A DNA stretch of 64,000 nucleotides. Source: Clarkia xantiana subsp. parviflora. Lineage: Eukaryota; Streptophyta; Magnoliopsida; Myrtales; Onagraceae. Each line of letters begins with the position of its first letter. Positions within the stretch are counted from its first letter, which is position 1. This document shows positions 37,166-48,775 of the stretch, piece after piece. Where the stretch lies: NCBI GenBank assembly GCA_036873135.1, contig JAPTYO010000001.1, positions 50,145,774 through 50,209,773 on the forward strand, in the 5' to 3' direction. Under the pieces are notes generated by a model. The model was not told the DNA's origin and made no database searches. It worked only from the letters and a program-made list of their open reading frames with translations. The translations under genes were made by a program, and so were the position numbers.

Positions 37166-38173
37166 TCTATCTATATATATATAATAAATCAAGAGGAAAG
37201 AGAGTGACTCACTATGGTACTGCCACATCAGCGTTAAGAGTAAATTCGGAAATGACACATTAGCTCTGCCACATCAACCGGTCTTCCAATAAGAATATGA
37301 CACGTCATCAATTATTAAATACAAGTTTGACACATCACGTATTAAATTTAATCATTAAATTTGTAAAAAAAATAATTACACCATAAATCCTCACTCATTA
37401 ATATTACACTATCTATCAATTAAAAAACTACTAGGGTTCTATGCCCGTGCATTAAGTTCCAAGTGAATGGCATCATTAAGTTCATAATAAGGTGCGATTT
37501 CTTTCTTATATTGATGGATGGTGATAAGATTTAGGGTTCAAATTTTGTTCATGAGGATGTTGACTCCGCATATGAATCTTAATATTATGGTGCGGCCCAA
37601 AAATTAATTTTAGGCCCAAATAGAAAGTGCCTCAACACATATTGACCTCTGGAGACGGCAGTTTCAAACATAAATAATTAAAAAAAACTAAACAACTTAT
37701 TTCCTTATGTGCTTGATGAAAAAAACAATTTATATAATAAATTACATATCTTATTTAATTTATGCCATCTCTGTAGATTATATATATATATATAATTACG
37801 TTAATTAGATAAATTATTCTTATATATCAAACAATAACATGATGAAAAAAACAAAAATATAAACAATGACATGAAATTGATCAAGACAAGCAGACCGGTT
37901 AGATTCTTACTTTATACTATTTACACTTTACGGTTAAAATTACGTAATAAATAATAACATTACCGTATGATTAAAAAACGACAACGTCTAAATTTAAAGC
38001 TTATAATATTAAAATATTAAGTTCATATATATATATATATATATACAACATTTAACTAAAATTCACTAAAATTATTTTTAAATTTTAAAATATATATATA
38101 ACCTTAAAAAAACTATTACATTAAACTATCATAATTTAACATGTCCCGCGCGTAGCGCGCGGTCAGCACCTAA
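37166..38173 (+). mobile_element. non-autonomous Helitron candidate, 1.0 kb
   Basis: The 5' end reads TCTATCTATATATATATAAT after an A, and the 3' end has the stem CCGCGCG-TAG-CGCGCGG (about 38146-38162), then CTAA (38170-38173) followed by T. This is the A|TC...CTRR|T arrangement of Helitrons. No Rep/helicase frame is present. The interior contains a second CCCGTGCAT word at 37443. Confidence 0.65.
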
Positions 38174-39009
38174 TTGCTTAATACAGAAGTTAAAGCGGTG
38201 AATGCGACCATGAATATCTCCACTTGTAGACATGTGGAAGCATGTGGAAAATGAATAGAGTTAATCTTTTTGAGTTATCTTATTATATATAATAAAGCAT
38301 CATTTCCATTTCCTCATGGCCTCTTTTGATATATATATATTGTTTTTACAATTTGTTGTGTATTTTATTTAATTTGTCTTTATTAATGGACTCATACTAT
38401 ACTTATACTTGTGTGTTTTAACCATAATTCATAAGTTCGACGTTGTATGTAAAAACTTTCGGTACGTTGTAACATCAAAGTATGAATAAGCGTATTTTAC
38501 TTTAGATATTCTATCAAAGTGTGCAAGTTTTGAAATTACAATAAGTATCCATTTGTATCATTCATTTTATGCACCATGATTGGAATTCATCTCAAATAAC
38601 ATGGATAGCTGCCTCCATCTTATTTGATTTTTATATATATATAATATATAGACAAGTCCTGAACTACAAAGCAAAGCAAAGCATCAGAATCTGCCAAAGT
38701 AGTAAAACATGGTATATGCAGAAGAACACAGACAGTGATACAGGTTCCATATTCTTTACTCTTGTGCAGCTGCAACTGACTTGTTTGTACTATAAAAAAA
38801 AATGTGTTAATAAAATCACAAGTGCAAACACTTTAAGAATACTTAGTATAGACTGAAACAAACTTGGAGTTGAAAGCACATATCGATATATTATTATTAT
38901 TAGATGGGAAATGAAGGAAGCGTTTAGAAAATGAGACTTCAACCACCATATCAACCTCTCGTGAGTTGCCAAAAATATCATCATCATAGTTAAATATAAA
39001 ATGTAAAAA
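38174..39009. other. intergenic, nothing recognised
   Basis: AT-rich with scattered short frames. No gene or RNA supported. Confidence 0.5.
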
Positions 39010-39245
39010 TTATATTATGCATTCATTTATCACTTAAAGTTTTAGAACAATTGATCAATTAAAATTTTATATGATATCAGAGCACGTATATTTAAATTTT
39101 TGTAGCAATAAGTTATAAATCAGGAAATGTTGAAATATAAAAATTAAGTCACGCCTTCAATTAAAGTTTTAGGACAATTGATCAAGTGGTCAGTCTAAAT
39201 TTTTACGTGGTATTAGAGCGTTTGTTGGATCTCTAAGTCTGACTT
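39010..39245 (+). repeat. copia LTR-end fragments, two in tandem
   Basis: Two adjacent stretches read ...AAAGTTTTAG(A/G)ACAATTGATCAA... and then GATATCAGAGCACG (about 39075) or GGTATTAGAGCG (about 39213), the LTR-end plus primer-binding-site pattern of plant copia elements. A similar one lies at about 44385-44475. Confidence 0.5.
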
Positions 39246-39807
39246 CTGTGTCGGCTTCTCTAGTCTCACCTGGGCCAGCACGTGCAAGAGGGAAAGTGTG
39301 GAGTTTTGTCTCAAGATTCCACTGCGAAGTTTAAATTATTAGAATGTTTGTGTATAATGAGAATCTTACAAATGAATAAATATATAGAGGTTACTATTTA
39401 TAGATGTCTTATTCCGACCTTGTGTTGGTTTATTCCTTGATATAGAGGGTTTTTATAGTGGTGATGACGGTTTTGCTTCTTTATTGGTTGATGAAGTTGG
39501 TTGTGGTCGTCAGCCGGTGACGAGTAGGTTGTCATCTCACATTTTACTTACTTCAATTGGATTCAGACATAGATTGAATGGATTCCGGCGAAATAACTTC
39601 TAGTCGCAATATATTCAATTTATGTCTGAATCTATCTTAAGTACACATGAAAAGATCTCACGTAGACGGAACACACTCATTTTCTATCCAGTTTGACCAA
39701 AATTAAAATGAATGTAGCAATTTGCTCAGAAATTGAAAGTTCGGGTAGCGATTTATAATTAAGTCAAAGTTCAGGTAGCAATTTCATTATTAACCCTATA
39801 TATATAG
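39246..39807. other. intergenic, probably retrotransposon remnant
   Basis: It follows directly on the LTR-end fragments and may be degraded internal sequence. No coding frame recognised. Confidence 0.4.
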
Positions 39808-40511
39808 TAGGGGTGAGCGGTTCCGGGTACCCGGTACTTTTTGGGTATCCCGAAACCAGACCAATACTAAACGGTTCCTGGCTTTATTATCCAGGACCGT
39901 ACCAGAACATTTAAGAACCGAAACCGTACCAGAACCGCTAAGAACCAACCGGTTCTGGGTACCCGTTAAGGAACCGATTACAAAAAAAAAAAAAAAAACT
40001 AACTAAATACGGTTTGATGAAAACACGGCTTTAATTGTAATAGACATTCGTCTTGGTTGCTTTGGAGTAACGAAACCAAATTAACTCTAATACAATAGTG
40101 AAACAAGCATGAAATCGACATTCTAGCGAGAACCAACATTGAATAAATGGTTACTGAGATCGAAACAGTTCAAATCAGTGTGAAGCAAAACAAAATTCCA
40201 AATTACAGCAGCTAATAAGATGAAATCATAAAAGCAAATTCAAATCCACATGATGTGGTATATCTCAACAAAGGCGAGCTGCGAAGAACTAGGGCAAGGT
40301 TAATATGTTTAGTTTATTTATTTTTTAAATATGCATAAAGTATAAAATACGGTTCCGGGTAATTGGGTACCCAAACACTTATCCCAGAACCGGAACCGAA
40401 AATACCGGTTCTTAACTTTTTATCCCATAACCAATTATTTCTATCCGGAACCGCCCCAAAGTACGGTTCTGGTCCGGTTCCGATTCCAACCGGGTATTTT
40501 GCTCACCCCTA
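39808..40511. mobile_element. non-autonomous hAT-like element C (GGAACCG array)
   Basis: Perfect 11-bp inverted ends TAGGGGTGAGC / GCTCACCCCTA and a perfect 8-bp target duplication ATATATAG (39800-39807 and 40512-40519). The sub-terminal zones carry repeated GGTTCCGG/CCGGAACCG and GGGTACCC words. The AT-rich middle has no transposase. Confidence 0.92.
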
Positions 40512-40550
40512 ATATATAGTAATAAAGGCGGAAATAATAAAAACTAAAAT

Positions 40551-40627
40551 GGAGAAGTGGGGGCTCGAACCCCAGTTCCCATGCTGTTAAGCAAGTGCTT
40601 TATGCCATTGAGTTAAGCTACATCTCC
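40551..40627 (-). tRNA. tRNA-like sequence, nearest tRNA-Ala(AGC), probably non-functional
   Basis: On the minus strand GGAGATG pairs 6 of 7 with CTTCTCC, D-stem GCTT/AAGC forms, and the T arm TGGGG-TTCGAGC-CCCCA is perfect. The anticodon arm CTTGC-TTAACAG-CATGG does not pair well, apparently because of an inserted base relative to a tRNA-Ala-type arm. Intact A-box and B-box-like parts suggest a decayed tRNA or a tRNA-derived repeat. Confidence 0.55.
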
Positions 40628-40660
40628 ATTAACTTCACGAATACATCATTTATATATATA

Positions 40661-41237
40661 TAGGGGTGAAACAAAAATTCGGTTGGTCCGAAATAACAGG
40701 TGAAAACCGATCCGGTCCGGATCGAAAAAACCGAATCTGAAATATTCGGTTTGGTTTTTGGTCGGATTTTTTTGCTCTAGTTTGAATTTTCGGTTCGTTT
40801 CGGATTTTGAGCTTTGAGGACCGTGGGGACCGAACCGACTGTTATCCTACTTAAATATATACAATATATATTATATTAGTTGATATTAATTAATGAAATT
40901 AAGTAATTAGGTTAATATAAATTGTAATAGAGACATTTATGAAGATTATTTTTTCTACTTTTATTTTATAATTTATTTAATTATAATAATAGAAGTTATT
41001 TACCATTTCGATTTGATATAGTCCATGAAAATGAAAAGAATTTATAATGGTAATTGCTAATATTGGATTTTCGGTTTAAACCGTAAACCGAACCGAAAAA
41101 ACCGTACTACTAATGGACGGTTTATTTTTCCTCAAACGGTTTGTTGATCGGATTTTAAAAAAAAAATCCGGACCGGAAATTTAGGTACCCGACCGAAACA
41201 AGCTAAAAACCGGTCTGACCGGTCCGGTTTCACCCTA
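40661..41237. mobile_element. non-autonomous hAT-like element D (CCGAACCG array)
   Basis: The left end is TAGGGGTGAAAC; the right end reversed is TAGGGTGAAACC, one G shorter. The flanks are TA-rich (TATATATA and TATATATT), so the target duplication is uninformative. The sub-terminal words CGGTCCGG, CCGAACCGAAAAAACC and GGACGGTTTATTTTT match element B. It lies between two copies of the tRNA-like repeat. Confidence 0.8.
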
Positions 41238-41288
<51 letters not shown>

Positions 41289-41312
41289 AATGCGGAAATA
41301 AAAAACTAAAAC

Positions 41313-41375
41313 GGAGAAGCGGGGGCTCGAACCCCGTTCTATTGCTGTTAAGCCATTGAGTTAAGCTACATCTCC
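41313..41375 (-). pseudogene. second, shortened tRNA-like copy
   Basis: Same acceptor and T-arm sequence as 40551-40627 but 14 nt shorter, with most of the anticodon arm missing. Flanks also match (GCGGAAATAA before, CTCCATT and ACGAATA after), so a segment of about 115 bp was duplicated, not just the tRNA part. Confidence 0.75.
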
Positions 41376-42328
41376 ATTTACTAATTTACGAATAAAAAAA
41401 AAATATAAAGAATAAATATATTGTGAAATGAAAAAAGAGGTGATTATTACACATTACAAACTCTAAAAAATTATAAATAAATAAAAAAAAGTAAAATTGA
41501 TTTTTTTTTAAATAATGAAATACATATTAACATATATAAATATTAAATATTTACCTTAAAATTATATGCCTCCAACCATATGTCGACCCATGAATCTCCT
41601 CCTACTTCGATTCGACCTTCAATTCACCTTTGCAAGCTTCCGATGATCTCGATTTGTATCTACACATCGTCATCTTCATTCCCTCTGAGAATACGTTGGT
41701 TATAGAGAGTTAGTTTGATATGGTGTTTCTATTAAGATAGTTGTGATTAAATAACTATGTTTTAAAGTGAACTATATATAGTTTATTATTATTTATTTAT
41801 GTGATGAAATATAAAACAGTTTATATATAATAGTATATAAATAAGTATGTTTTATAACATGAATAAATTTTATTTTATTATGATTGTGATTATTTTGAAA
41901 TACGAATAAGTAGTTTATAAATAATTTACGTGATATGATCTCATTAGCCAGTAGAGCTGATTTGAAATTTACTCTCCTATTCGAATTAGTATAGATAGAT
42001 TATCCGATCAGATTCAAGAGGAAGGACCCCTCCATCCACTACCAGAGCTACTGAATCTTGTAGTACTAAGCTAGCAGTAGTGGTAGTAGTAGTAGTCAAG
42101 TTGGGCCAACCACCTACTGAGACTCCAGTCAACTACCCAACCTCTATGAATCCTAATTTTCAAATAAAACAGTTTCTTTCAATTTACCATTAGTAGTTTA
42201 GTTTCCATACTTGTTCTGGAAACAAAAAAACGCAGCATGACAATTTTCCTCACCTATGTATCTTCCTTCTACTAAACGTGGAGAACTGGGCATGACTTGA
42301 ATGCTTTGTTATTTCCTGTCAACAATAT
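41376..42328. other. intergenic; GDSL gene upstream region
   Basis: AT-rich, with a (AGT)n-like tract near 42073-42095. The last 300 bases are the likely promoter of the GDSL gene. No other gene. Confidence 0.5.
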
Positions 42329-42336
42329 TATAAATA
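42329..42336 (+). promoter_or_regulatory. TATA box, GDSL gene
   Basis: TATAAATA, 83 bases before the start codon at 42412. Spacing is suitable for a short 5' UTR. Confidence 0.65.
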
Positions 42337-42411
42337 CCTGACAGCTATAACTCCACCTTAAGGATAAACAAATCACAGAAAATATTATATCTCATAATTA
42401 TATAGTTGAAC

Positions 42412-43996
42412 ATGAAGAAGATGATAATGCATCATTTAGCAGTGGTTGCGATATTGGTAGCAGCTGCAGCAGCCGCCAAGCCTGTCACTTATGTGTTCGG
42501 TGACTCCCTCTCTGAAGTCGGAAACAACAACTACTTTCCGCAGTCTTTGGCAAAAGCAAACTATCCCTGGTATGGGGTCGATTACCCTGGTGGAAACCCC
42601 ACTGGACGTTTCACCAACGGTCGAACTATTGGCGATATAATATGTATGTATGTCAACTTAAAGCATCCCTCCATGCAGTAGCAGTAGCTGTAGTTCTAGC
42701 AGCAGTATTGCAGAATTAATATTACTATGCAGAAGAATTGGTACTAAATAAATGTTAAATATGTTGTTGTTGCTGCAGCTGAGAAACTCGGGATCCCCTC
42801 ACCCCCTCCATACTTATCATTGTCTTCAAATGATGATAAGCTTCTTGAAGGTGTTAATTATGCTTCTGGTGGAGCAGGGATCCTCAATGAGACTGGCCTC
42901 TATTTTGTAATTACACAACCCATCCCTTCTTCACTTCAATCTAGCTAGATTTGGAAAACAATGGTTTCTATAACATCTAACTAAAACCCCTTGTTTTCTT
43001 GTTGGGTGAAGATCCAGAGGCTCTCCTTGGATGATCAGATAGACAGCTTCAACAAGACCAAGCAAGCAATCATGGGTAAAATTGGAGCCATTGCAGCAAA
43101 TAGGTTCTGCAACAGAGCGCTCTACTTCATCAGCATCGGTAAATTCATAATCTCAATATCCTTCCAAACTAGCTAGAATTGACAAGAATGATGATGATAA
43201 ACCAAGCTGACAGAATTCACATACATTGTTCAGGCAGCAATGACTATGTCAACAATTTCTTGCAGCCCTTCTCTTCAGATGGTCAAGAATACACACACGA
43301 TGATTTCGTTGAACTCCTAGCTTCCACGTTCGAGAAGCAGTTGAAAGTACAGATAAAACTTCTCATCATCTAACACTCAAGTTTCTTCCTGTCCTGTTTG
43401 AATACCCATGTATATGTTGAAATTAATTGCAGAGGCTGCACCAGCTAGGTGCACGAAGAATGGTCATCCATGACCTGGGACCACTAGGATGCATTCCTTC
43501 CCAGCGTGTCAAATCTAAGCAACACGAGTGCTTGAAGCGCGTCAATGAGTGGGTTCTTGTGTTCAATGACAGAATGCGAAAGCTCATAGTGTCTCTCAAT
43601 CAACAACTTCCCGGTGCTCATCTCATGTTTGCAGATACTTACCCAACAGTTCTGGACTTGATAACAAATCCAACCACATATGGTGACTTACTTGATCTCA
43701 ACTAATTTTTTTTCTGTACAAATACTAGCTACCACCTATAATATAATACTACTAGTTGTAATTAATCAATCTGTTACATTGCAGGTTTCAAGGTATCCAA
43801 CAGTTCATGCTGTAATGTTGATACAACCCTGGGAGGACTGTGCTTTCAGAGCTCGAAGATGTGCAAGAACCGCCATGACTATGTATTCTGGGATGCTTTC
43901 CATCCATCTGACGCTGCCAATCAAGTGCTTGCAGATAAAATCTTCCTCAGCCTCTTCCCTGATTCTCCTTCTCCTGCTGCGCCTGCATCTCCTTAG
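42412..43996 (+). CDS. GDSL esterase/lipase
   Basis: A secreted SGNH-type hydrolase. Six exons, 42412-42643, 42779-42906, 43012-43138, 43234-43346, 43433-43682 and 43785-43996, give 353 aa with GT-AG junctions throughout. The N terminus is a signal peptide (Ala/Val-rich, to about residue 22). Block I is FGDSLSEVGNNN with nucleophile Ser32; the block II Gly lies in VNYASGGAGI; the block III Asn in GSNDYVNNF; block V is FWDAFHPSDAANQ with the catalytic Asp and His. DLGPLGCIPSQR and CCNVDTTLGG are further family hallmarks. The usual length is 350-370 aa, so the gene looks intact. The ATG at 42412 is used; a TTG six bases earlier is not a start. Members hydrolyse cutin, wax or other esters in the apoplast; the substrate cannot be predicted here. 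The C-terminal tail is Pro/Ala/Ser-rich. Confidence 0.93.
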
Positions 43997-44766
43997 ATTT
44001 TGTCCTAATTCCCTCTCAGATGAACAACACTATCATAATAATAAGAAAAAAAATCTTATAGGCCAGCTGTATCAATGTTACATTAGTGAGTGCATGCTAA
44101 ATGCAGATAGAGAAACCAGCACTGTGATGCAGCTTCTTAAAGAAGCATTGTCGATGTCTCACCTCGATCATCATGTGATCCATTAATATGATATTGTAGT
44201 AACTTTTACTGTCGAAAGGTACGACAGAGGATGTGCGTCCCCTGATAGAGGTGTTAATGAAATGGTTCTCTTCCAATTAGTGCACACAATGTTCAGTTAC
44301 AACGACCTAACAGCCCACCTTTCACAAACAACGAATGGCTCCATACTCTCACAAGTGACCAATATAGTAGTGATAAGGTGTTGGAGTATATTATAATCAC
44401 GTCTTCACTATCAACTTAAGGTTTTAGGAGAGTTGGTCAAGTGATTAGTCCAAATTTCACATAATATCAGAGAAAGATCACACCACCACATGATTGATTG
44501 AAGGGGAAACAAAATTAATTAATAATCAGAAACAATCAATCTCCTCATACTATTCTAATCTAATCATCTAATCTAATAAGAAACGAATAAAGCTCAGTCT
44601 AGAATAAGGCCTCACGCTGCTCTTGTTTTTGTACAAAATTGGCCCACCCCTAACCCCAATTCCATAACAAGAGAGAGAAAAAAAAACTAGTGATCTGTTT
44701 GCTTAATTGTGGAAACATTGACCGCTAATTAATGAAACTTCTTGGAGTGTAGTTAGTTAGTCTCCA
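43997..44766. other. space between convergent GDSL and GH17 genes
   Basis: GDSL 3' UTR, then a copia LTR-end fragment at about 44385-44475 (TTAAGGTTTTAGGAGAGTTG, ATATCAGAGAAAG), then the GH17 3' UTR. No gene. Confidence 0.5.
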
Positions 44767-47411
44767 CTACAAGAAGAGACAACTCCACACAAGAAAGTTG
44801 ATCAGTAAGAACATATCCATCCCAAAACTCCCAGAAAGCCGTACTACTGCTGCTGCTGATGTCGTGGAATTCATGGACGGTGCTGTGATGTTCCCCAAGG
44901 TTCCATTGCTTAGACTGCAGCCAGAAAATTAATTAAACATTTTGTACTGGTCTATTTACTCAATCAAATATCCAATCAAAAAAGCTTACCTTGCTGAAAA
45001 TATGCATGTACCATAACCTGCACAAATCCTCTCATTAGTAAAGTAAATATATAACGAAGCCAAAGTAGTAGTTAGTTACTACAAGTTAGTTGACAAAATG
45101 AAATCTTACTGGGGTCTGAAGTGGTAACTGCAGCCACTCCATTGAAATCACAGCTTCCAGGGGCTTTTCCCGTACTCTGGTAATACGCGTCAAAAGCGTA
45201 AGTGGCATGAGACATCACATTGTCTGGGTCATAGCATCTTTCCCCCTGCTTCAGAGGGGTGCAATTCACCTTCCCTGACCCACACGCCCAATCCAGAGCA
45301 GCCTGCAACATCTTCGGGTCAGCTCCTTCTTTAGCAGTGCAGTATGTCTGGTTGGTTGTATCATTCGCCAGCATTGAACCCGACCCTGTCAAATGCAGGA
45401 TGTAAATAGGATTCCCATTCACATCAAACAGTCCCCAGTTCTTCTCAGAAGTGGACCCGTCCTTGGCGTCCTCATTGTAGAGCTCGTATATGAAGGTACT
45501 AACTGGTATCCCCGGGTGCTTGGGGGTCCCAGTATTGTTAAGCACGTGTCGGATCAAGTTGCTGTTGTAGGTATTAGCATTGTCTAGGGTTGCATCGGGC
45601 TCGTTGGAGTCTCCTTTTGATGGCCAGCCTGATTCGGTCACAACAATGGGGATGTTTGTGAAGTTAAGGAATGCCATGGCAAAGTAGGCAGCATCAACCG
45701 TGGCATCAAACACGTTCGTGTAGTGGAGAAGTGTGTTTGAATCGACAGCTTCCTTAGTGGCGGGCAGAGGCTTGAAGAGCGCGTAATCTAAGGGAATGAC
45801 CCCGTTTGACTGCATGTAGTCGTAGTAAGGGTAGACATTGAGCATTAGGTATGAGTTTGTGGATTGGAGGAATGTGAGCATCGGGACCAAGACCGACTTT
45901 AAGGATTGGTTGAAGAATGCTTGAGAAGGCGGGAAAGAGTCGAGGATGATGGACGATGAGATGGGGGAAGACACTTTGATCTGACGGTCGAGGTTGGATG
46001 CCACGAGGGCGGAGTGGATGAACCGAAGGGCGTTGACTAACACGGGGCTTGCATTTGGTAGGGAGGTCAAGACATCGGACCCGACTGAGATAGCAGTGAT
46101 GTTTGTGGAGGGGTAATGTGCCACCACATTGGTGGAGACCCATTTGGCAGCTGTGGCATTTGATTGACCGATTCCGAGGAGCTGATCATTAGGGACTGAT
46201 ACAGTGACCATGATGCCTGTGTTGGCTAAGGCTACAAGCATGCCACGATCAGCATCGTAGAGACGGACATGCCTTATGTTTTGGGCCTTGAGGAGAGCCA
46301 CCACTTGTGTCGGGTGCGGCATCACCGATAGGTCAGTTCCAATGTTCACACCCACAAATCCATCTGAAACCAACAAACAAATCCACCCTCAGGTTCTTTC
46401 ATTATTTGCAACAGAATAAATATGCTTCTTATGTCCCTGCTTGGTCTATATAAACATTTAAGGAAATAATATCCCCATACATAATAACAATTACAAAACT
46501 CTGCCATAACCAAGCAGGGACAAAATGTCATTTACAGAGAGAAGAGATTGTGGCAAATTGGAAGGCACAGCACAACAGAATAACATTCACCAAACCACAG
46601 AATATGACATGAAATACTAAACTAACATCCTGAGCTCTGGAAACTCAAATTGCTAACTGAAATAGCACTAATCATAATCGATCAGAAACAGACATGCTTT
46701 ACATACTAGACATTCTATGATAATGTTATTATTAGGACCACCTGAGAAAGTGTCTAACAGCTAATTGGCTATAGCATTGAGGAATACAAAATCTTTGACC
46801 AGTCTCAGTACCAATGCATATTGGATACTGCAACGAAAATCATTGTTTTTACAGGATACAGTCATACAGATTAATCTATTAGCTAAGATTAAAAAAAAAG
46901 ATTAATCTATTAGCATCTGACAAGGTTTAAAAACACCCAAAATGGATTAATCTATTAATCTGTTTCTTTCAACACCCAAGATGAAGAAAGAACAGAACCC
47001 CAAATTAGTGCATTTCTGCTTGCCATTTGTTCCTACAACTAGAATGATGCATTCTTAGACAGTTAAAAATCTCATCTTGCATTCTTATTTCTCATTAAAA
47101 ATAATTAAAAACTGAGCTCTAACTTGACCAAAATTTTCTACTTTTTTCTTTCTTTCCAGTCTTAGTTTTAAACAACGATTTCTCAGTCATTTCAACCGAA
47201 TCGCATTAAAAACCCAGGCAATCATCAGATACCCGCTTGCTCTGAAGAAATATGCAAAGCAGACAAGCACAAGAAAGCAAAATAAAAATGAATGTCAGGG
47301 TATAAACAATAATCAATTAAAGAAATAGGCAAACCCACCTTCCTGAGCTTTAGCTGTAGAAGTAGAAGCAGCTAGAAGAAGAAGAACAAGGAGGCGAAGC
47401 AGTTCATCCAT
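44767..47411 (-). CDS. GPI-anchored GH17 glucan endo-1,3-beta-glucosidase with X8 domain
   Basis: A cell-wall beta-1,3-glucanase of the kind that includes Arabidopsis glucan endo-1,3-beta-glucosidase 3; relatives act on callose, for example at plasmodesmata. Minus-strand exons 47339-47411, 45110-46363, 44990-45017 and 44767-44914 give 500 aa; the 28-nt exon 3 keeps frame (SYGTCIFSA). Order: signal peptide (1-23), GH17 domain (about 27-345), X8/CBM43 domain (about 365-450; cysteines in YCTAKE, WACGSG, VNCTPL, RCYDPD, SCDFNG and TCIF), then an Asn/Ser/Thr linker and a hydrophobic tail MFLLINFLVWSCLFL, a GPI signal. The nucleophile is present (VVTESGWPS, Glu268). The presumed acid/base position, normally Glu in VGNE/VGSE, reads VGSD (Asp121). 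Several NxS/T glycosylation sites are visible. Intron 1 is about 1 kb. Confidence 0.93.
46074..46076 (-). other. Asp codon at the presumed GH17 acid/base position
   Basis: The codon is GAT within AISVGSDVLTSLP. Close relatives have Glu here. Only one base separates the two. Confidence 0.8.
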
Positions 47412-48578
47412 GGAGTGACCGGTGTGAACTCAACCAAATAATAATGAAGTAATCACAACGAGCAAGATATTAATATAGGGAAAAGAGTGAAAATTAAAGA
47501 GGTAGGGCAAGGAAGGAGAAAATAAAGATTAAGCTGGATGGACAATAAGAGTGGGGTAAAGCTGTCTTCTCTTCTCTTCAGACAGAACAGAGGCGAGAAT
47601 ATATATGAGAGAGAGTAATGAGTAATGAATGAATGGCTCCACAGAGGAGAAGAGATCACATGGGAACGTTGTCAGGTGATCGAACGGCTAATATAAGGAA
47701 TTATATTTTGTACGAAAAACAGTGAGAGCATGCAGTGGCTGTGGCTCCTGTTAATGAACCAAAGATCGAGACGAGATCCCCTTGTCTCTTTCTCTTCCTT
47801 CTCTTTATACTGTTAAAGTAGCCGTTACAACCCTTTTTCTCATTTGTCTCCTACTTTGATTTTGATTACATACATACAAAGATGTTACGTTACTACTTAA
47901 TTAACCACTAATCCTATGTTTGAGCTATAACTGTAACTTTGTTGATGGACCTGGATGGATTCAGCACTGTCATTTTCTTCTCTTGGTTTATGTATAGTGT
48001 GTGTATATATATTCTTGGGTTAAATACCAAATAACTTGCTTCAACTATACTAAAAGTGCAAATAGCTAGTTACACTCTTATATGAAACAAATAATTAACT
48101 AAATTTTTCCGCAATAAGCTATTAGGCACCTCTGTTAATTTTTTTAAAACTAACAAAATTCCTCACTTCGTGGACGACCGCATAGAACTACGTATTCAAC
48201 CATTTCAAAAGCCGACTCGGACTATGGCAGAGCAAATCGATTCGGAGAAAATATAGTTTAAGTGTTTCGGTAAAAAAAAAATGGGCATTCGAAAAAAATA
48301 CGTGCAATTGTATTCTGGTCACGAAGTTGTTTCCAATTTCAGTTGCTCACGTGTTTTTCACACGAATAATTCGTTTAGTTTTTAACCAAAAAAAATTTAA
48401 AAGAGCTACCTAATTATTACTTTTGAAAAAGTTCAACTAATTTTTTACTTTATAAAAAAGTGTGACTCCTTATTTACATATCGGATAGCTATTTAATATT
48501 TAACCTACGGTTTTAATGATAAACCATGGGAAGTACTACCACAGTACCACTACGAGTCTACCGAAGGGATTAATAAGT
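47412..48578. other. GH17 upstream region and intergenic
   Basis: GA-rich on the plus strand close to the gene (CT-rich 5' UTR on the minus strand), then AT-rich. No other gene. Confidence 0.5.
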
Positions 48579-48775
48579 TGTTCTTAAGAGACGAGAGGTG
48601 GTTGAGAGGAAGTTAGAGGGAATATAGAGAGCAAATCAATATTAATGGAAAACATTGTATTGAAAGCTCTAAGATAGTGAAATATATTTGAGAGAGTCCC
48701 TTTATATAGAAAATCAAGTAAACTAACTAACACAATGACTAACATGTGCATAATAGAAACTATATTACTCTATCA
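48579..48775 (-). mobile_element. solo copia-type LTR
   Basis: On the minus strand it begins TGATAGAGTAATATAG (48775) and ends CA near 48579. It has an internal TATATAAAGG promoter-like box and shares layout with the LTR in RAD4 intron 7. No internal region or primer-binding site follows. The 5-bp target duplication is not clean. Confidence 0.65.

Noticed and set aside
42406..42411. Start six bases earlier for the GDSL protein
   Set aside because: The codon there is TTG; the next ATG (42412) gives a normal signal peptide.
43680..44186. 168-residue plus-strand frame at the GDSL 3' end
   Set aside because: It reads the last GDSL exon in the wrong frame and runs through intron 5 and the 3' UTR.
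45393..45587. Plus-strand frame inside the GH17 gene
   Set aside because: Lies wholly within the coding exon of the opposite strand and has no independent support.
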